From Struthio camelus (Eukaryota; Chordata; Aves; Struthioniformes; Struthionidae), in the NCBI RefSeq assembly GCF_040807025.1, contig NC_090943.1:7054356-7118355 (forward strand): a DNA stretch of 64,000 bases, in the 5' to 3' direction. How positions within the stretch are numbered: position 1 is the stretch's first letter; each line of letters starts with the position of its first letter. The notes beneath the pieces are model-generated. The model worked only from the letters and a program-made list of their open reading frames with translations, was not told where the DNA came from and ran no database searches. Shown in pieces: positions 9,761 through 21,610 of this stretch. The translations under genes and the position numbers were made by a program.

Positions 9761-12700
9761 TGTAACCCAAATACTTTGACCATGAAGGGTGTATGTAGAC
9801 CATGAGGCTTCCTCACTCTGAATGACAGCTTATGGGTACAGTGTTTAAAAGTGTTTCACTGTTGAAAGCGCTGTTTTCCTGACATGTATCATCAGAGATG
9901 TCCCTGTGCTCGCTGTGATAGAAAAACACCTGCAGGACCAGCTAACACCTCCCAGGACTTCTGCAGGCCGCAGAAAACCGTGGAGTAGTTGCTGGGTCAC
10001 AAAAAACTGTGGAGTAGTTGCTATGTTCTTGCTTCAACTGTATGCTCAAAATTATATCTAAAAATGTATTGCTAGGGAATGGAGTCCTGAATGAAACAGG
10101 AGATTTAGGAAACATAGCTATTTAAAAAAAAAATCCTGTATATGACATTAGAAGAGGATTGATACCTTATTTTCTTTTCCTTTTCATGAGCATTTTCTCT
10201 CTAGTATCTTGAAGGAATGTTCTGCACATGTATGTGAGGAAAGATCATGTGAGGTCGCATGATAAGGCATGTTGGGCTAGTGTTTGGAAATCCTGGTTAT
10301 GCTTTTCTGAAGGGACAGGTTATCATCTGGTATCACCTTAGATGCCTTCGTATTTGGAAGCTCAGTTTGAAAGATATGAAAGAGACTTGTTGTTTTCAGA
10401 AGGTGCATGCTCATTTCTTCCTAAAAATTGCTACCTTGTAAGTTGTCTGCAATCGTCCTCAAGAGTTACTTTGTAAAATTATAGGTCTGATAGTTAAAAG
10501 GTGACAAGAAGTAATTTTTGAGTTCTATTAAATAAAACTCACGTATCAGAGAAGCAGCATCTCTCTTAAGTATGTGCTTGACTTTTAAGCCTGTATTTAC
10601 ACGCGCTCTTGAGTTAGAGCCTTCCTCACAGTACAAAGCAATTTCTATCTGAAATCCTATCATTGCTTCTTATTTTTGCTGTCTAACCTGGAGGAAAGCA
10701 TATAAAGTTGGTCAGTTTTGTTCCTATGTGCATGTGGTGAACATCCCTGTTATGGTGCCATGTATGGCTGCAGACAGTTCAGATAAATATGTCTTTGTCT
10801 TTTAAATGATGTTGTCCTTATGAACATTTACCAGAAGAAAACCCTGGTGATATTCCTATCAATCTTGGTTTATTATTTACTTTGCAGACCAAACTAATGG
10901 GCCCACTTTGACCTGGCTCTGTCTCTTTGGGTTTATCTTGCAAAGTGACAGTTTCTAAATCAGGAAGGAAATCAGGTCACATTTCTGGCTCTGCAGGATT
11001 TATCTCATTGCTCTTCTTTCAAAGTAATTAGAGCTCCTAATAATGAGGAGTAGAAAACTTTTCCAGAACTGGAAAGTCCCTAACCCCTCTCTCCTTCTTG
11101 CGGTTTTTGTGTCACGGAAGAGAGCCAGGTAGTTCAGAAAGTTTGCTGTGGGGGAGCCTTTTGCTCCATTATACAGACAGGGACTTCCCCAAAGTTCAGC
11201 TGTGGCTGCAGTGGTCACCCTTTTCAAAGACACCTTGCTTTCCTACCGTGAGTGGTGTTTCCTCATTTCTGTCCCCACTCCTTCTGGCAGGGTGTCACTA
11301 TGCTGGCTCCGGGCTGCCCGTCACGGTGGGGTGAGATCCCTTTGTGCCGCCCTCCAGATTTCGGCCCGGGAGAAAAACCAATTTACCTAATTTCTCCCCC
11401 ATCCCAGTCCCTACACAGTCTGAGGACAGGGTGGAAGGGACAGTAGAAGCAGAATGGAAAACAGAGGTTTCATTAAATACATATAGCACCAGCTCTTATG
11501 ATTGTGGTTGGTGCCCCTGCTTTTTAGGTTTCCTATCAGTCACGGTGCGCTGATGCATGTTCCCCAGACAGATGGCAAATGAACCACAAAAATGCTCTCC
11601 TCTCTAATACGGCCACCTTTGAGAAGGTGCGACCTGGCCCCCCTGCTAGGAGGTTGCCTTGCAAATCTTGCCAGTGTAAAATTTTCATTGATGTCAAAAG
11701 ATCCCTTATCTTTCACGGCAAAAACATGCCTCCCTGCTCCTTGGAATGAACAAAGCCTTTTTAATTACAATCCCGCATGACAAAAATGACCTGTTTGTTA
11801 TTTTTTTATCGTAATATTGCAAGAGCTTTTTAAATGTAGAGATATTGCACCTCAAATAATAAGATTGTACCAAAACGTGCTGAAAATTCAAAAACGCTAT
11901 GGTAAGCCCTGAGTTTTTCCTCTGCCTTTTTACTTCATTTATTTAATTTGAATGGAGAAAACATTCTTTTTCATATTTGAAAAAAATAACAGCTCTTTAC
12001 CAGACTGTTTTATTTCAACTTTCAACTTGAACTGAACTGTTTTGATTCACTAAGCTGCTGTGAACAAGGTTTTCTACTGCAATCTTGGAGAGCTCTAACC
12101 TGTTACAGATTATTTTTAAAGCTTGCTGGATTTGTCAGGTACTAAACTTGTTCTATATTCACGTTATTGTTTGAAAATTATCTGCATATTGTGTTTTACT
12201 AACCTGAATGCAACTCCAGTATTAATAGGGGTCATTAAAAAAATGCGGACAGTATTCACGTTTAAGTATTTAAGTAAAAATACTGACAGTTCATGTTAAG
12301 TTTAGGTAACTAAAAGCAAACTGTTGACATAAGTAAGGTGTCTGCGTTAGAAGCAAGGAGTGTCTCCGAAAATTTATGGAATTTGCAGGCTGAACCTGAT
12401 AAGTCAAGTTTTGGGGGTGGGGGGGTCAATTTTGGAGGAAACTGAAAAACTTATGCAATTGGAAGTTAAGGAAAAACTTGCGCATGAAAAATTTCTTTCA
12501 AGAGCCATTAGTTGGAGATAGATTAGATATTAACTTTTGAGGCCAAAACCCATTCTCAAAGGCAGTGTTATTTACCAAGTGATTTTTCAAAGATTCTTTT
12601 TAGTATCGTAATGAAATAATCACATTATCCAAAGAAACGGACAGTTCAGTTTGTGTCTTGGTGGCTGAATATGCCACCGTTCCTCACGGATGTCTTGTGA

Positions 12701-13424
12701 CGTGCAGAAAGGAGGGGATCGAACGAGCTTTACATGTGTCAAAAAAGCTCCGGATTCACAAAACCAGAGGCCCACTGGATTCCGGGTAATCAAAACAGCA
12801 CAGCGCAGAGGGATCATTTCTAGCGATTTTAAATGAATTAGGTTCACCCATGTGAGGAGCCAGCTCAAATTTTATGCCCCACTGTCAACCCACTTCAGTC
12901 CTCGGAGCAGAATTTCTGCTGACGGGCTGCACAAGGGCAAACATCGCCCCTGAGAAATCCTATAAAACATGAACTTTGAAAAAAAAATGGTAACAGCGAT
13001 GATTAAATAAGCAAAAAAAAAAAAACTCTTATCATGTAAATCTCATCAACATAAGCAATTCTGTGTTGAAATGTTCGTTTTTTTTTTTCCCCACGAAGGA
13101 GCCATTAAAAGCGGAAAAGCTGTTAGGGGAACGCTTTCAGCGCTGGAAGCAAACTCTGTCTGCAAGTCTCTGCCACTCACCTGAGATGCAGGAACTGCTA
13201 CTGGCTGGAGAGGGGGGAAACAGGAGGGCGAAACAATGCAAGAATTTTAACCCAGACTGAACATCTTCGAAGCACATCATTAAAGTATTACCTGACCTGC
13301 CGACAGGCGTTTAGCGTAGTCTGAGGTCTGACACTTTAGAAGCTGTTACATAATGCACAATTATAAAATCACACTCCAGCCTCTTTAAAACACCTGCCTT
13401 ATTATAACCGGGTAATTATACTGC

Positions 13425-13850
13425 ATTTAATGGAGCTGGGTGCGGAGGGTAAGGTAGCTGCGCGCGCCGAAGAACGTTCCTTTCCCGGACACTGGCAGCT
13501 TAAAACACCGTGTCCGACTGAGCTCCTGGCCCACGCAAGGCTTAATCCCTCCAAAGCTGCCCAACGGTGGTGTCTTCACCCCGGTTCGCGCGCCCGCTCC
13601 GGCTCTCGGGTTACAGGCGTTGTCCTTTCCTTCCGGACGCGGGCTCCTGGCCACCGCCGCTCCCCATATTAGTGCAGAGAGCTCTACGCCGTGACGCAGT
13701 CGCTCTCCCTCCCTCCCGGGGGGCCGAGCGCGTCGTCCTCGCTGCTTCCCAGCCTCGAGCGCAGAGCTATGCGCGGTTCCCGTGCTGCGGGACGGGCTCG
13801 CAGAGCTGCCAGTAGCGCCTGCAGTAAGAGGGTCTGGAAAGCGCTGCAAG
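13425..13850. promoter_or_regulatory. Second CpG-rich patch
   Basis: About 400 bp with many CpG dinucleotides, including CGCGCGCC-like and GGCCGAGCGCGTCG sections, stands out from AT-rich flanks. It contains a CRE-like GTGACGCAG (around 13691), a CArG-like CCATATTAGT (around 13665) and a donor-like GTAAGG at 13448. No coding exon is recognised. It may be an alternative promoter for the downstream sodium channel gene or an enhancer; sequence alone does not decide. Confidence 0.5.
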
Positions 13851-14090
13851 TATCTTAAGAATTTTTCTTTATCTCTTTTCAACAGAGTTGCACGTCGAAA
13901 GGTCTAATCTCCCTCCGTGCATGCATGTAACTCTCATTCATGTGAGCGCAGGGGTTGCTGCCGGCATGGGCTGCCTATCGCTAGGGAAATAACCCCTGCG
14001 GGGCTGCGGCGTGTGGCAAAGTTAACCGGTGTGGCCGTGGGTTTGCTGAAGGTTTTATAGCTCTTTTATTCCCTGTGTTGGTCGAACAGA

Positions 14091-14180
14091 GGGTTCAAAT
14101 TCTGCTGTCAGCTCTGCTGGCGTAAATCCCGATCGGCTCATTTGACTTCGGTGGAGTTAATCCAGATTTACACAGAAGTT
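14091..14180. mobile_element. Palindromic MITE remnant
   Basis: The order TTCAAATTCTG, CGTAAATCCCGATC, TTTGACTTCGGTGGAGTTA, ATCCAGATTTACAC follows a widespread sauropsid palindromic element whose centre reads like 'attgacttcaatggagtta' and whose arms contain GTAAATC and GATTTAC (consensus recalled, not searched). The two arms are complementary around the central TGACTTC. This is a non-autonomous, long-dead copy. Confidence 0.6.
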
Positions 14181-15793
14181 TCCCTAAGGACTTCCCGTTT
14201 TTGCTCTGGGTGACAGTTAGTGTGCCAACGTCAAAATACATCTGATCTAGTCAGATTCCCTGTCTTGAACCATTAATTATTCTCGGGCAAAAGTTTCTCA
14301 GAAAGAGCTGTTGTATTTGAACCCCCCCCCCCATAAAAAACACACACAAATTCTGTAGCTAATTTTAGAAAGGAATAGGGATTTTTCTTCCTCCTTTTTA
14401 AACTAAACATAATCTGAAAGATAATGTACCAAGATTTAAATATAGCATGCAATTTTACATTGCAGATGAATAGTTTCTCTCATTCTTAACGTGTTTAGAT
14501 TTTTTTTCAGTCTTTCTCAACAGACAGCTGTTAGATAAATAGAGAAAAGTAAATAGTTGTTATGAGACCATACTTCATAGCTAAAAAAAAAAATGAATCA
14601 TCACATCAGTATGGGAGGAAAAAGCCAGGATAAATCCTCTCTTCCTGTACTTTTTGCCCCCATCCCATCCTTTCTTGATACTTCTGTAGTAGTTCTTGAG
14701 CTAAAGGAGTACTTTAATTGATGAACCTGGTATCTAAGCTTCCACAGCAAAGTGTCCGTAGGTCCGTGGTGCTCCTGTTCCTGCTGGTTTGGTGAGCTTT
14801 GAATCAAGGCTCTGAACTCTTCAAAGGAAGATGAAATTTGGATGAAAACATTCATATGCAAGCCTATGCGTTCCTGTGCTTTTTTACCTTAGGGGAAGTT
14901 TTGCATGTGTGGCACTGGGTTTTCGTCTCCATAAAGCTGACAAAACTTGAGAGACCTCAAGAGTTTTCCAGTGACTGTGCAGCAGCCAGAGAAGCCGTTG
15001 GGAGTGCTGCACATTGGTGCACAGATGTCCCTCTGGCTGCCCAAGACAGCTGTAAAACATGCTTTCTCCTGTAGCCGGGGGACTTACTTATACATGCAGC
15101 GCTGCTCCTCACATGCACTTTTAAGTGTCTGATCTGTGAAGAACTGGTCTATTTATTAAAAGAAACCTCCAGCTTTCCCCATATTTTACCCATTCTATTA
15201 AGCCTGAGAGGTGCTGGGCTAATAGGTCTTGTTCCGTGTGTTGTGAGCCGAATAGCCACGATCCACCCAGGATCTCTAATTTTCAGCTATTTCTCACTGG
15301 ATGCCAGAAATACCTCAGGAGCATTGCACTGGGTCGCCCGCTGCCTCTTCTGAAGAGGCATGGAGAATGGCACAGCGACCACAAACGTAAAAAAAAGAAA
15401 AGAAAAATCCCGGTAATTCTAGACTCCTGGGAACAGAGCAAGTGGGTGAATAGGAGGTTATGGTCTGAAAACACGGAAAGATTCTGGGCTGTGGTTTTCT
15501 TTTATTAATTAGCTAAAGTGATGTTCAGAACCTGAAACCAAGGCTTTTAGGCACATCTCTGGTGTCTAATTCTGCTCGTTGTCCCATAACAGGATGAAGC
15601 AGGAGACTGTTTTTTGAAGTCGGTGATGCAGTGTCAATGTGAAAACAACAAAAGGGAGATGGAGGCTTCCTTTACGAGCATAAAAGTCCCCTGGATAGTT
15701 TAGCACCAACAGTGAAAATTACTGAATAGCTGCAGAGCAGATTTTAAATGTAGCTGAAATAAGTTTTCTGGAACGCTTCCAGAACTATTTTAA

Positions 15794-15858
15794 GGGCCTG
15801 ATCCAGAGCTCGGCGATATCAAAGGTAAAGTTCCTGTTGACTTCTTTGGATCAGGCAT
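15794..15858. mobile_element. Short hairpin MITE with matching inverted ends
   Basis: GCCTGATCCAGAG (15796-15808) is complementary at 12 of 13 positions to CTTTGGATCAGGC (15844-15856), with GTTGACTTCT between. This is the compact form of the sauropsid palindromic element whose ends read GCCTGATCC and GGATCAGGC. Direct inspection supports the inverted repeat; the family name is from memory. Confidence 0.65.
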
Positions 15859-16403
15859 TACACTTCTGAAATATTATTTCCCCTCCTGGAACACTCTAAA
15901 GCTTTCTTTTAGGTATTTTTTGGTTAATTGTTGTGTCAAATATAATGTCTTTTGAATCCCTTTCATGCTTGGATTGGTTAAACATAAAAGGGAAACAACG
16001 CTATAATTTTGTTGCTCAGCAAATTCTAGTTTGCTAAGTGTTTAGTCATTCATTGGAAAAGCCTTAGAAAATCATTTTCTGTGGTTTCCTAGAGATGCCT
16101 GGTTTTAGCATTGCTCTTGTTATGCATCTGTCCCGTCCTGTAACTTTGAAACCCACTAGACAATTTGATAAAGAGGTTCTTGACTCAAAGATACTTCCTT
16201 TCTGCAAGTTCTGGGAAAAGAGGTTCCCTGTTAGAGAGCAGAGAGACTCAAGGGGCACCATAAATAAAAAAGTGACTCTAGTGTGGCTTAGCCACACTAC
16301 ACCACGGTAAATAATCCATCAGATAGCCACAAGAGAGCAGGCTAGATAGATAATATAGGTTTTTCGTAGAACTTGTGTTGTATTGTATTGTTTTTTATTT
16401 ACT

Positions 16404-16426
16404 TTATTTTATTTTATTTTATTTTA
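16404..16426. repeat. TTTTA microsatellite
   Basis: Four to five copies of the pentamer TTTTA lie in a T-rich context. Confidence 0.8.
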
Positions 16427-17830
16427 CTATTTAGCGTCCCGTTGCCAGACCACTGATTGCGTAACCTACATTAATCGGGTTCATGAGATCAGAAAATGCC
16501 CGATGTAGATGGCATAAAGCTAACTACATAGTTATAAAGGGAACGTGGGAAACAAAGCCCTGGCTTTTCAGTCCCGGGGATTATCTCATTTTCAGTCACA
16601 TCTGAAAAGACTCTGTCGTAAAGATTTAGCACCTGATCCGCACCTGCTGCAAAGATTTCCCTCACCTTCAAGAGGCTCTGGACAGGGCTGCTGCGCTGCA
16701 GACTGGGTGTTACGAGGTCGGGCTTGGGTGTTTCCAGAGCAGGGGAGGCTCCTCACCGCTTCTGGCTCTTCATCAGCCACCTTGGAGCAACATGTTGCCC
16801 ATGGCGGCACCTTTCCCATGTCCCCTCTGGACTAGATGCTAACGTGATGCGGCCAGGAGGGCAGAAAGGGTCGTCAGGGATTATTTCTCCTTGGGGCTCT
16901 GGTGCGGGCTGTCTTCTCTTCAGCCCCACCGATGACTTGCCACCTCCAACATCGCCCTCCTCTAGAACCCCAGAGCTCCTGGGCTATTCTCAGCAGAGCC
17001 TGTCAGAGGGCCAGAGAAGGAAAGAGAGTGGCTGAGACATTGTCCTAGAGACCCTGACCTTCCCTCCACTCTCTCTCTCTCTCTATACATATATACATAT
17101 GTAAAATCAGGCATAAAGCAGGGGTTTTGCAAATGCCGCTTCAGCGCAGTTGCACATGCCCCATCGTGTTGGGAGGCATTCTCCCATGGGGGTCAGCTCA
17201 TAGACCTGCTCCCAGCCATCGCGTTGGCACAAGGAAGGGAAAATGGAGGGTGTCCCTGGCCCCCGGTAATCCCCAGCTGCCACAGAGCCTCCTGGGAGGC
17301 ACTCGTGGCCAGCGCAGATTAACAGCCTGCGGCGGGGACGGGCCTGCTGCCAGCACAGCCCTAGGATCAAGGGAGCACAAAGGTGGCCCAGAGCCACCTT
17401 TGGGCCCCTCCTCCTCTCCCCAGGGCCTTCCCCTCACTGTCACCATTGCTTGCAAATGGAAACCTCTCTTCCTGTGCACTGCACAGCTTGTTCACAGCGA
17501 GATGCACTTTGTGAGGTGGCTGAAGTGGAGAAAATAGTCAGGATAGGGTCATTGTCTTTTAAGAGAAGAAGGTCTGTCAGGGGAGAGATGCACACACTGC
17601 AGTCTTGCTCGATGAACCAAACCATGGCCTTCAATACCAGGAGCATCATGATGGCACAAGGCTAGGAAACATGGCCCTGCATGCAGGCAGATCTAGCACA
17701 AAGGTGTGTACCGAGCTGTGCCTCGTGCTCTGCGCTGCCCTCACCGGCCCTGCCTCCCCCAGTAGGGAAGGAGTAGAAGGGAATGGCATGTATGTTGTGG
17801 TCTGGAGGGATGGGACAGGTCTTTGGCCTG

Positions 17831-18006
17831 CGATGCTCTCAATCTGTGACACCCTCAGTCCACGGTTGCCTTGGCCTGCAATGCCCTCAGCCCACAATGT
17901 TCTCAGCCTGTGATGCTCTTGGCCCACAATGCCCTCAGCCCACGATGCCCTTGGTTCCTGATGTCCCCGGCACACAATGCTCTTGGCCCATGATGCCCTC
18001 AGCCTG
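17831..18006. repeat. 16-bp minisatellite, 11 units
   Basis: Eleven consecutive 16-mers fill exactly 176 bp without insertion or deletion. Typical units are CAATGCCCTCAGCCCA, TGATGCTCTTGGCCCA and TGATGCCCTCAGCCTG. Units vary by substitution only, so length is conserved while sequence drifts. A partial, more diverged unit (ACAGGTCTTTGGCCTG) precedes it at 17815-17830. Since 16 is not a multiple of three, any open frame through it cycles through three phases; there is no evidence that it is translated. Confidence 0.93.
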
Positions 18007-19609
18007 CTGTAAAACTACTGCAGACTGGCCACAGCAGCCCAGTGGTTTGCAGGTTTATATTCCAAGGTGGGGACTGTGCCAGTTACACTGCCTTTATGGC
18101 AAGATAGCCCCGGGGGGTAGTCAGGGAGTAATGCTCTCATAACTTTTTGGGGCCCGTCAAATTTCTACTCATGGTTGTTAACCTGAATCCCTGCTCAGTA
18201 AGGAAACAAGCTGAGCAGCGATACGTGGCCCTCAGAAAGTTTAACGTCTCCGCTCAAATACATATTTGAGACTTGGATACTTCTTTGGCCTAGAAACTGT
18301 GCTTGGAGGTGCATGAGGGCAAGTAAGCTGCCAGTACAGCTCATATGGTGTTTCTCATGCCAGGCATTTCTGGTTCTTCAGATCCTGAGTAAAAGGGAAG
18401 ATACAGCATGAAATGGTGGAAATAGAATTGTCATTAGGTTACACGGTACCAGAGAGTCTGACTTGGGTCTCACTTGCAGTCAAGAAATGGATAATGACTT
18501 ATTGAAGACCCAATGAGGTACACCTTTGCAGCAGTTAAAAAAATGCACACTGAACCTGGTTAGACATGCTGTTTGTTGTTGTATTACACCAGCCCATGCA
18601 CAGTCCTACTAATGGTACAATCCTCTTGCAAGAGGATTTTCCCTTCTCAGATTTCACCTTGAATTGCAGAGCACCATCAGTTCCTATTCATTTTAAACTG
18701 TGGGAGCTCAACTTTTTTGGCAGTTTTCAGTGCCATTTTGCCCAAAACAATACTCAGAATGAGGTGCTTCCCACATTGAGGTCTGTGGGAAATAAAATAT
18801 CCTCATATTGATTTTAATTTTCTTCCCAATGCTAGCTTGACAGCTAGTTTTATGCTCATAGCTAGTTTTGCATATGTTTGCATGTTTTTCTTCATACATG
18901 ATTTCTTTCCAGAGGTTTCTGTAACATTAACGAATATGAAAGTTGTTGTAATTAGCATAAGAAACTATTGCTTATAGCAACTATGCAATGTATTAGGCTA
19001 CCGATCAGTCTTGCTGTTAGCGCATTCTGCAGAATTCAATAGGCAACATTATTTATACAGTTGCTTTTATGAGCTTGGAAAACTTTGCAAAATGTATTAT
19101 AATCTAGGCAATAGCTTTGCTAAAAAACAAGTTAGCTTCATTGATTGCATTTCCTCACTTTGGTTACTGAACTGCACTCTAAAAATAAATTCAAAAACCA
19201 TAATTGAGATCAATCGCTAATTGATTTTAACTTGTCGTGTCCAGTTAAAAGCAGAACCAATGCTTTCTGGGATGTTGATAACGTCCAGGAGCTTTATAGA
19301 GCTGTGTATGAGAGAAGGCATCAATAGCAGAATATAAGATCTCTTAATTTGGGCTTCACACAGAGTTTTAGGCGCTTAAATGTCAGACTAAAGTTCAAGT
19401 GTTCATCAGAGTCCTGTGAGGATCTTCACTGTCAATGAAATTCCTATTTAAAACTCTCCTGTGAGGCTCTGCTGCCTGTAAATGCTGGTTCCTTGAACCA
19501 GAGGTTGCAGCGATCCACTGACTGTTGGAGAAGAGGCCTCCCCACGATAATTGGATCACGGTTTGGCTGGAGAGAGCCTCAAATAGCAGGATAACGGGGG
19601 TGCTGCCGT
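18007..19609. other. Non-coding interval, nothing recognised
   Basis: Ordinary sequence becoming AT-rich from 18500. No exon, RNA gene or identifiable repeat could be supported. Confidence 0.5.
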
Positions 19610-20020
19610 GAGAGCTGTGCTAGTCGTGCAAGGAGAGCGCAGCTGAGCTGCTCCCCGGCGACTTTAACTTTGGATCCAGCTGGGACAGCGTCCCCGAGGG
19701 CAGGGATGGCCTTTGCGGCTCAGCTATGTCCCTTCGCCTCTCCGCCGCCAGTGGAGTTGTGGTCTCGGGTTGCAGTTCCCACCCGGCGCTTGTCCTCGTG
19801 CTGGACGTCAGGGAAATCACTGCGCCCGAGACGGGGCTCAGGGCTAGCGATACTCCTGCCACGCGCGATGGCAAGCAGGGACCTGCTCGGCTTCGCTCGG
19901 TCGTTGCTGCCTCCCTGCCCCGGCTCTCCGAAATCCCGTTCTGCTCCCTCCGTGAGGTGGTACTCGTGTGCATGTTTTGCTGGACCACCAGTCGCGTGCG
20001 TCTGGAGGGGAAGGAGGGAG
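19610..20020. promoter_or_regulatory. Third CpG-rich patch
   Basis: About 400 bp enriched in CpG (for example CCACGCGCGATGG near 19860 and CGGCTTCGCTCGGTCG near 19887), bounded by AT-rich DNA. Open frames exist on both strands but none has a recognisable domain, and GC-rich DNA is naturally poor in stops. It may be an orphan CpG island, an alternative promoter or an enhancer. Confidence 0.4.
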
Positions 20021-20461
20021 GGCAAAGCCAAAACTGAGGGCGGTCTATTTATAGGGTGACTATCTCCCACTCCCTGGCAGGCTGGGTGCTGGCGAGGTGG
20101 TGTTGCGGGGCGACGCTCGTCTGTGTGTAATGCAGCCCTGTGCTCAGCACTGGAGCAGAGAAGAAGCAGAGATCTGAGGTATCTTTTTGAAGGTAGGAAG
20201 GGAGGGACCATTTGCTGGTCTCGACTTTCAGTAATGTTTATTTCTTGCAGTTGCATCTGTTTATTTTTAACTGGATAGCTTTCTTGCCCATCCCATCCCA
20301 TTTCATAACAAAGCTGCGTGAACACTTTCTGTTATACTTCTGAAGCCCACATACAAGATTTCTGTTTATGCCTTTCAGCTTGTTTGGCAGTGGGGTAAAA
20401 AATGCAGGCTATAAACTTTAGGCTCAACCTCGTGATTCAGGAATGATGAAACCTTGAAGTA

Positions 20462-21610
20462 AAACTGAGATCATCTACTCTGTCTCCAGAATAGCAGAGG
20501 ACTCCCAAGAATTCGTTATTGATGAACTAGATCATATGCCATTTGGAAAACATGAACTGAGGGTGATAGATTATCCATCAGCCAGTCTGGTGAATTCACA
20601 GTCTTTGGTAAATCATGGTTAAATTATTTTTGTTAAAAGTATGGACATTATGCCTAATTTATATTTCTTTTCTTCCAGTTCTGGCCACTGGATTTCTTCT
20701 ATCTGTCTAACAGATTTCATAGCCCTCAATAATATCTATTCTAGTAGTATTGTTATAGCTGTGTTTGCCTAAGGATATAGGTACAGTGATTAATCCATCC
20801 TGTACTTTCTGTTCGGTGGGAATGAGTGCTCTGCATCATTTTATTATCATCCTGTTTTCCAGCCCTTTAACTGCCCTTGTGATGCTTCTCTAAACCTTTC
20901 TAATTTATCAACACTACCCTCGAGTTGTGGACCCCAGAACTGAACACTATACTAGACTACCGTTCCCATGAAATTGCAGTACTGCCCTCTAAACCTTGAT
21001 TACCTGAGTCCTGCATCAGCTTTGCACTATTTTGCCCAGAAAGCAGACAGGCCCACAGGCCCTCAGATCTTCCTGTTTGTATTTTTCACCTGTTGCCCCA
21101 ATTGCAGGTTTCTTCTGGTGCTTTGAAACTTTTTCCAGTGTCCCTATACACAGGAAAGCAACATTTGAGTCTCAGGATACATCTTGGCCACGTCTTTACT
21201 AACTCTTGGGTGTGATTATCCTGACTGGTTGATTTAAAAAATCTAGCTGTAGAAGCTGCTGTATTTTGTTCTTTATCACTTTTACAATGAAAACAATGTC
21301 ATTCTCGGTATGTTGCTCCGTTGCATGGGTTTTTCCTGAGTACAGAACAGAAATATATGTTGAACATTTCTGCCCTTTCCTTGGTGTTGTGCCTATCAGA
21401 GCTCATAGTATTCATTTTAATTCTTATGTATTTGGAAAGTTCCTTCTTTTCCTTAAAAATGCGAGAGACGCATTAAAAAGGCCAGAGATGTCTATAGCCA
21501 CAGATTTCTCACTGTATCTTTTCACTTTATCATTGGCATCTGAGTTACATTTATTATTCTTGACTTTATTTTGTTTTGTTTTCTTTTCCCTTTTTTTTAA
21601 GTATTTTGCA
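20462..21610 (-). mobile_element. Long CR1-type LINE remnant, antisense
   Basis: Read on the + strand, landmarks appear in the order expected for a reverse-complemented CR1. First comes the 3' end (GAGATCATCTACTCTGTCTCC near 20467). Next is the segment TGAACTAGATCATATGCC (about 20525) to TCTTTGGTAAATCATGG (about 20602). Then comes the CACTGGATTTCTTCTATCTG section near 20687. The CCCAGAACTGAACACTATACT section near 20932 follows, and finally GAACATTTCTGCCC (about 21362) through CACAGATTTCTCACTG near 21499. These correspond to CR1 3'UTR and the end of the reverse-transcriptase frame (consensus from memory). No intact frame remains. The copy is over 1.1 kb, long for a CR1 fragment, and highly diverged. 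Confidence 0.82.

Larger units (their letters stand above)
7740..13424. other. Non-coding interval with simple repeats and two old repeat fragments
   Basis: No exon was recognised. The interval contains an AAT-rich tract (7789-7842), a run of T followed by a GAG-type triplet tract (about 8307-8353), a short near-duplication containing GTGGAGTAGTTGCT at about 9974-10021, and the MITE and SINE fragments listed separately near 9.6 kb. The rest looks like ordinary moderately AT-rich intergenic or intronic DNA. Confidence 0.5.
13851..17830. other. Non-coding interval
   Basis: No gene was recognised. Contents include the two MITE remnants listed separately, an 11-base C run (14322-14332), a TTTTA tract (16404-16426) and a CT run followed by alternating TATACATA (about 17068-17103). 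The 16.5-17.5 kb part is more GC-rich but has no convincing exon structure. Confidence 0.5.

Noticed and set aside
19620..20325. Long open frames on both strands over the third CpG-rich patch
   Set aside because: GC-rich DNA is stop-poor. The predicted peptides have no recognisable domain and cover both strands equally.
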